18,210 nt of DNA. Origin: JBBRHH01 sp038222915. GTDB lineage: Bacteria; Planctomycetota; Phycisphaerae; Tepidisphaerales; Tepidisphaeraceae. Positions within the stretch are counted from its first letter, which is position 1. Each line of letters starts with the position of its first letter. A model generated the notes under the pieces. That model saw nothing but the letters and a program-made list of their open reading frames with translations. It searched no databases and was not told the DNA's origin. The DNA lies in NCBI GenBank assembly GCA_038222915.1, contig JBBRHH010000047.1, positions 1 to 18,210 of the forward strand. Direction: 5' to 3'. The position numbers were made by a program, and so were the translations under genes. Positions 15,503 to 18,210 of the stretch are shown in pieces.

Positions 15503-17677
15503 ATGTTCGTAGCGAAGCACCGTCAATCTGATCGCACCCTGTGGAACGCCACCTCCGCCGTCCTGCGCAAGGCGATGCCTCTCGTCCTCCTCTCCCTCGC
15601 TCCCGCTGCCTTCGCCGACACCCCCGCCAAAAAAATCAACTACCAGGACGACATCCTCCCGATGCTCCGCAACAGTTGCCTCAACTGCCACAATCCCGAC
15701 AAGAAAAAAGCCGGCCTCGACCTCAGCTCCTATCAAGGCGCCATGAAAGGCTCCGACGACAACAAGGTTATCGTTCCCGGCGACGCCAGCGCCAGCAAGC
15801 TCTTTCGTTGCATCACGCAGGCCGAAGAGCCGTTCATGCCACAGAAGGCCGACAAGCTCCCCGACAAGGAACTCAGTCTCTACCGCGACTGGATTGCCGC
15901 CGGCGCTCTCGAAACCTCCGGCAGCAAAGTCGCCGTCGCCACCGGCCCCAAAAACAGTCTCACCATCACCGCCAACGCCGCTCTCAAACCTTCCGGCCCG
16001 CCCCCCATGCCCGAAGGCCTCCCGCTGGAACCCGTCATCCGCGCCCCCCACCAGGGCGCACTCACCTCCCTCGCCGCCAGCCCCTGGGCCCCCCTCGCCG
16101 CCGTCGGTAGCGAACACCAGGTCCTCCTCTACAACACCGACACCCAGAATCTCCTCGGCGTCCTCCCCTTCGCCGAAGGCCTCCCTTACGTCCTCCAGTT
16201 CAGCCGCAACGGCAGCCTCCTCCTCGCCGCCGGCGGCCAATCATCCAAGTCCGGAAAGGTCGTCCTCTGGGACGTCAAATCCGGCAAGCGCGTAGCCGAA
16301 ATCGGCGATGAATTCGACGCCGTTCTCGCCGCCGACATCAACGCCGACCAAAGCATGGTCGCACTCGGCGGCCCCAGCAAAGTCCTCAAAGGCTTCACCA
16401 CCAAAGACGGCCAGATGGCCTACGCCATCAAAAAGCACACCGACTGGGTCATGGCCGCCGCCTTCAGCCCCGACGGCGTCCTCCTCGGCAGCGGCGACCG
16501 CGCCGGCAACGTCTACATCTTCGAAGCCCACACCGGTCGCGACTTCTACACCCTCGCCGGCCACAAGGAAGCCATCACCGCCGTCGCCTTCCGCGACGAT
16601 TCAAACGTCTTCGCCTCCGCAAGCCAGGACGGCACCATCAAGCTCTGGGACATGCAAAACGGCAACCCCATCAAGAGCTGGACCGCCCACGGCGGCGGCG
16701 TCCTCTCCATCGCCTTCGCCCACGACGGCCGCATCGTCTCCACCGGCCGCGACAACACCACCAAAGTCTGGACCCCCGACGGCGCAACCGGCAAAGCCGT
16801 CGACTCCTTCAGCGACATCGCCCTCCACGCCGTCTTCACCCACGACGCCAACAAAGTCATCTCCGGCGACTGGACCGGCCAGATCCACATCAACAACACC
16901 GCCGACGGCGCAAAGGCCGGCGTCCTAAGCGCCAATCCCCCCACCGCCGAAGAAGTCGCCAAACACGCCGCCGAGCTCGAAGCCAACAAAAAGAAACTCG
17001 CCGACGCCGGCAACAACCTCAACGCCGCCAAGACCGAATTCGCCGCCCGCCAGGCCGATCAGGCCAAGGCCACCGAAGCCGCCAAAACCACCAAGACCGC
17101 CGCCGACGCCCTCACCGCGCAACTCGCTCAGCTCGACAAAACCATCGCCCCCCTCGCGGCTCAGTTGAAGGTAAAACAGGACCAGGTCGCCAAACTCAAC
17201 GAGGCCGTTAGCGCAGCCAACGTCGCCCTCGAAGCCGCCAAAAAGCCCATCGCCGAAAAAGAGCCTCTCATCGCCGCCTCCGCCGATCTCGCCAACAAGC
17301 TCAAGGCCAGCGCCGACAAAACGCCCGCCAACCAGGTCCTCGTCGAAGCCAGTGCCAAGGCCGCCGCCACCCTCGACGCCCTCAAGCGCGATCTCTCCGC
17401 CGCCCAGCAGGACATCGTCGCCAAAACCGCCCAGCAGAAAAAAGCCTCTGACGATCTCGCCGCCGCCCAGGTTCCAATGAACAAAGACAAGGCCGACCTC
17501 GACGCCGCCCAGGCCAATCTCGCCAAGCTCCGCGACGAATCTGGAAAGGCCACCGCCGGCGCAGCCGCGGCCGCAGCCGCCGTCGACCCCGCCGGCAAAG
17601 CCGTCATCGCCGCCCAGGCAAAAGTAACCGACCTCACCGCACAACTAGACAAACTGCAAAAAGAACTCCCGCACTGA
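15503..17677 (+). CDS. Secreted PSCyt1 cytochrome-WD40 repeat protein with Ala-rich coiled-coil tail
   Basis: A 724-residue exported protein. The ATG at 15503 is preferred because GGGAG (15490-15494) lies eight bases upstream; the ATG at 15488 would add five residues. The signal anchor/peptide is about residues 1-39 (hydrophobic MPLVLLSLAPAAFA). A PSCyt1-type cytochrome domain follows with C59-L-N-C62-H63 and F-M-P-Q (Met112, possible axial ligand). Residues about 183-470 form a WD40 propeller, with clear blades such as G-K-V-V-L-W-D-V (251-258), H-T-D-W-V-M-A-A-A-F-S-P-D-G (312-325), H-K-E-A-I-T-A-V-A-F (354-363) and D-G-T-I-K-L-W-D (376-383). Residues about 481-724 are a long Ala/Lys/Asp/Gln-rich helical region, interrupted by a few prolines. 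A scaffold or tether role is inferred. It is the last gene of the operon and converges on the next gene with one base between stops. Confidence 0.9.
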   Translation: MFVAKHRQSDRTLWNATSAVLRKAMPLVLLSLAPAAFADTPAKKINYQDDILPMLRNSCLNCHNPDKKKAGLDLSSYQGAMKGSDDNKVIVPGDASASKLFRCITQAEEPFMPQKADKLPDKELSLYRDWIAAGALETSGSKVAVATGPKNSLTITANAALKPSGPPPMPEGLPLEPVIRAPHQGALTSLAASPWAPLAAVGSEHQVLLYNTDTQNLLGVLPFAEGLPYVLQFSRNGSLLLAAGGQSSKSGKVVLWDVKSGKRVAEIGDEFDAVLAADINADQSMVALGGPSKVLKGFTTKDGQMAYAIKKHTDWVMAAAFSPDGVLLGSGDRAGNVYIFEAHTGRDFYTLAGHKEAITAVAFRDDSNVFASASQDGTIKLWDMQNGNPIKSWTAHGGGVLSIAFAHDGRIVSTGRDNTTKVWTPDGATGKAVDSFSDIALHAVFTHDANKVISGDWTGQIHINNTADGAKAGVLSANPPTAEEVAKHAAELEANKKKLADAGNNLNAAKTEFAARQADQAKATEAAKTTKTAADALTAQLAQLDKTIAPLAAQLKVKQDQVAKLNEAVSAANVALEAAKKPIAEKEPLIAASADLANKLKASADKTPANQVLVEASAKAAATLDALKRDLSAAQQDIVAKTAQQKKASDDLAAAQVPMNKDKADLDAAQANLAKLRDESGKATAGAAAAAAAVDPAGKAVIAAQAKVTDLTAQLDKLQKELPH

Positions 17678-17678
17678 T

Positions 17679-18210
17679 TCACTCCCGAACCCGCACCCGC
17701 AAAACAATCACCCCGGCGAACTCCCGCCGCTCCACAACCACATACTTCTCCCCCGCTGCCGCCTGCCAATGCTCCGGCGACAACCACCCCTCCCCCAGCA
17801 CCACCCACAAATCGTGGTCCGCCAGCATCCCCTTTGGCGCCTCCCCACTCGCCCACCGCTGCACGTCCTTCCGATGTAGGTAATAGTCCACCGCAATGAC
17901 AGATGACGCCGGCCGAATCCAAACCACATCCCCCGCCCGCGCCTCCGCTTCCACCACCCGCGCCGCCGACCGCCAGTCGCTCCCCGGCATGATCGGCGCG
18001 ATCGGCCGCAGCGACAATCCCACAAACACCACCCCGCAAGCCACCGGCACCCATTTCCTCCCAATCGCCCCCACCCCCGCCAGTAAGAGCAACCCCGCCG
18101 TAGCCACAATCCCATACCGAGCCACAAAAGCCGGCGACCACGCAATGCTGATCGCCACCGGCGCCACCACCGACATCACCACCAGCAACAGCGCAATCAT
18201 CCCCCCACTT
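17679..18210 (-). CDS. C-terminal part of a membrane protein, probably GT39-type glycosyltransferase (5' end outside window)
   Basis: The minus-strand frame is open to the right edge of the window, so this is the last ~177 residues of a longer gene. The visible part begins with two or three hydrophobic membrane segments (around MIALLLVVMSVVAPVAISIAW, then FVARYGIVATAGLLLLAGVG, then VACGVVFVGLSL). A soluble C-terminal domain of about 100 residues follows: S-D-W-R-S-A-A-R-V-V, then A-G-D-V-V-W-I, then A-V-D-Y-Y-L. This layout (aromatic/RY near a late membrane helix, a short loop, then W-R-x-A-A and G-D-x-V) resembles the C-termini of ArnT/PMT-like family 39 glycosyltransferases, which move sugars from polyprenyl carriers on the outer face of the membrane. 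The catalytic N-terminal Asp motifs are outside the window, so the call stays tentative. Confidence 0.5.
   Translation of the reverse strand, partial: SGGMIALLLVVMSVVAPVAISIAWSPAFVARYGIVATAGLLLLAGVGAIGRKWVPVACGVVFVGLSLRPIAPIMPGSDWRSAARVVEAEARAGDVVWIRPASSVIAVDYYLHRKDVQRWASGEAPKGMLADHDLWVVLGEGWLSPEHWQAAAGEKYVVVERREFAGVIVLRVRVRE

Overview
The window is gene-dense, high-GC bacterial DNA with strong C preference at third codon positions. Several protein families seen here (DUF1501, DUF1549/DUF1553, DUF1592 and DUF1552, PSCyt-type cytochrome domains joined to WD40 repeats, and a UVR-motif protein) are most typical of Planctomycetota. Some also occur in Verrucomicrobia, Acidobacteria and myxobacteria. 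I therefore read this as a planctomycete chromosome segment. I cannot name the class or genus from sequence alone. I saw no tRNA, rRNA, transposase, phage gene or CRISPR array.

Layout. (1) At 3-998 is the C-terminal part of a flavin amine oxidase whose FAD-binding N-terminus lies outside the window. (2) At 1137-1952 is a UVR-motif protein, followed on the minus strand by a possible 60-residue orphan gene (1960-2142). (3) At 2352-7118 is a tight plus-strand run: a two-heme-motif DUF1592-type cytochrome, a Tat-exported DUF1552 (HxxSHH) protein, a GNAT acetyltransferase and a PfkB sugar kinase. (4) At 7120-8800 is a minus-strand pair, a family 2 glycosyltransferase and an overlapping ChbG/HpnK-type deacetylase. 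(5) At 8801-9124 is an A/T-richer divergent intergenic region with a degenerate direct repeat and a strong ribosome binding site. (6) At 9125-17677 is a four-gene plus-strand operon of large exported proteins: DUF1501, a PPC-domain protein, a DUF1549/DUF1553 cytochrome with Ig-like domains, and a cytochrome-WD40-coiled-coil protein. (7) At 17679-18210 on the minus strand is the C-terminal end of a membrane protein, probably a GT39-type glycosyltransferase.

How the genes may work together. The window holds two separate modules with the same logic: a secreted protein carrying c-type heme motifs encoded beside a Tat-exported partner (DUF1592 with DUF1552; DUF1549/1553 with DUF1501). The second adds a PPC/beta-sandwich protein and a WD40/coiled-coil protein that look like scaffolds, so the operon plausibly builds an extracytoplasmic heme-containing complex. 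Its biochemical role is not known to me. The GNAT, PfkB kinase, glycosyltransferase and deacetylase suggest carbohydrate chemistry nearby, but that link is only positional.

The most unusual items are the repeated heme-plus-Tat architecture, the 240-residue Ala-rich helical tail on the WD40 cytochrome, the small minus-strand ORF with a good Shine-Dalgarno sequence, a 16-bp perfect palindrome across a stop codon inside the big operon, and three convergent gene junctions with only 1-7 bases between stop codons.
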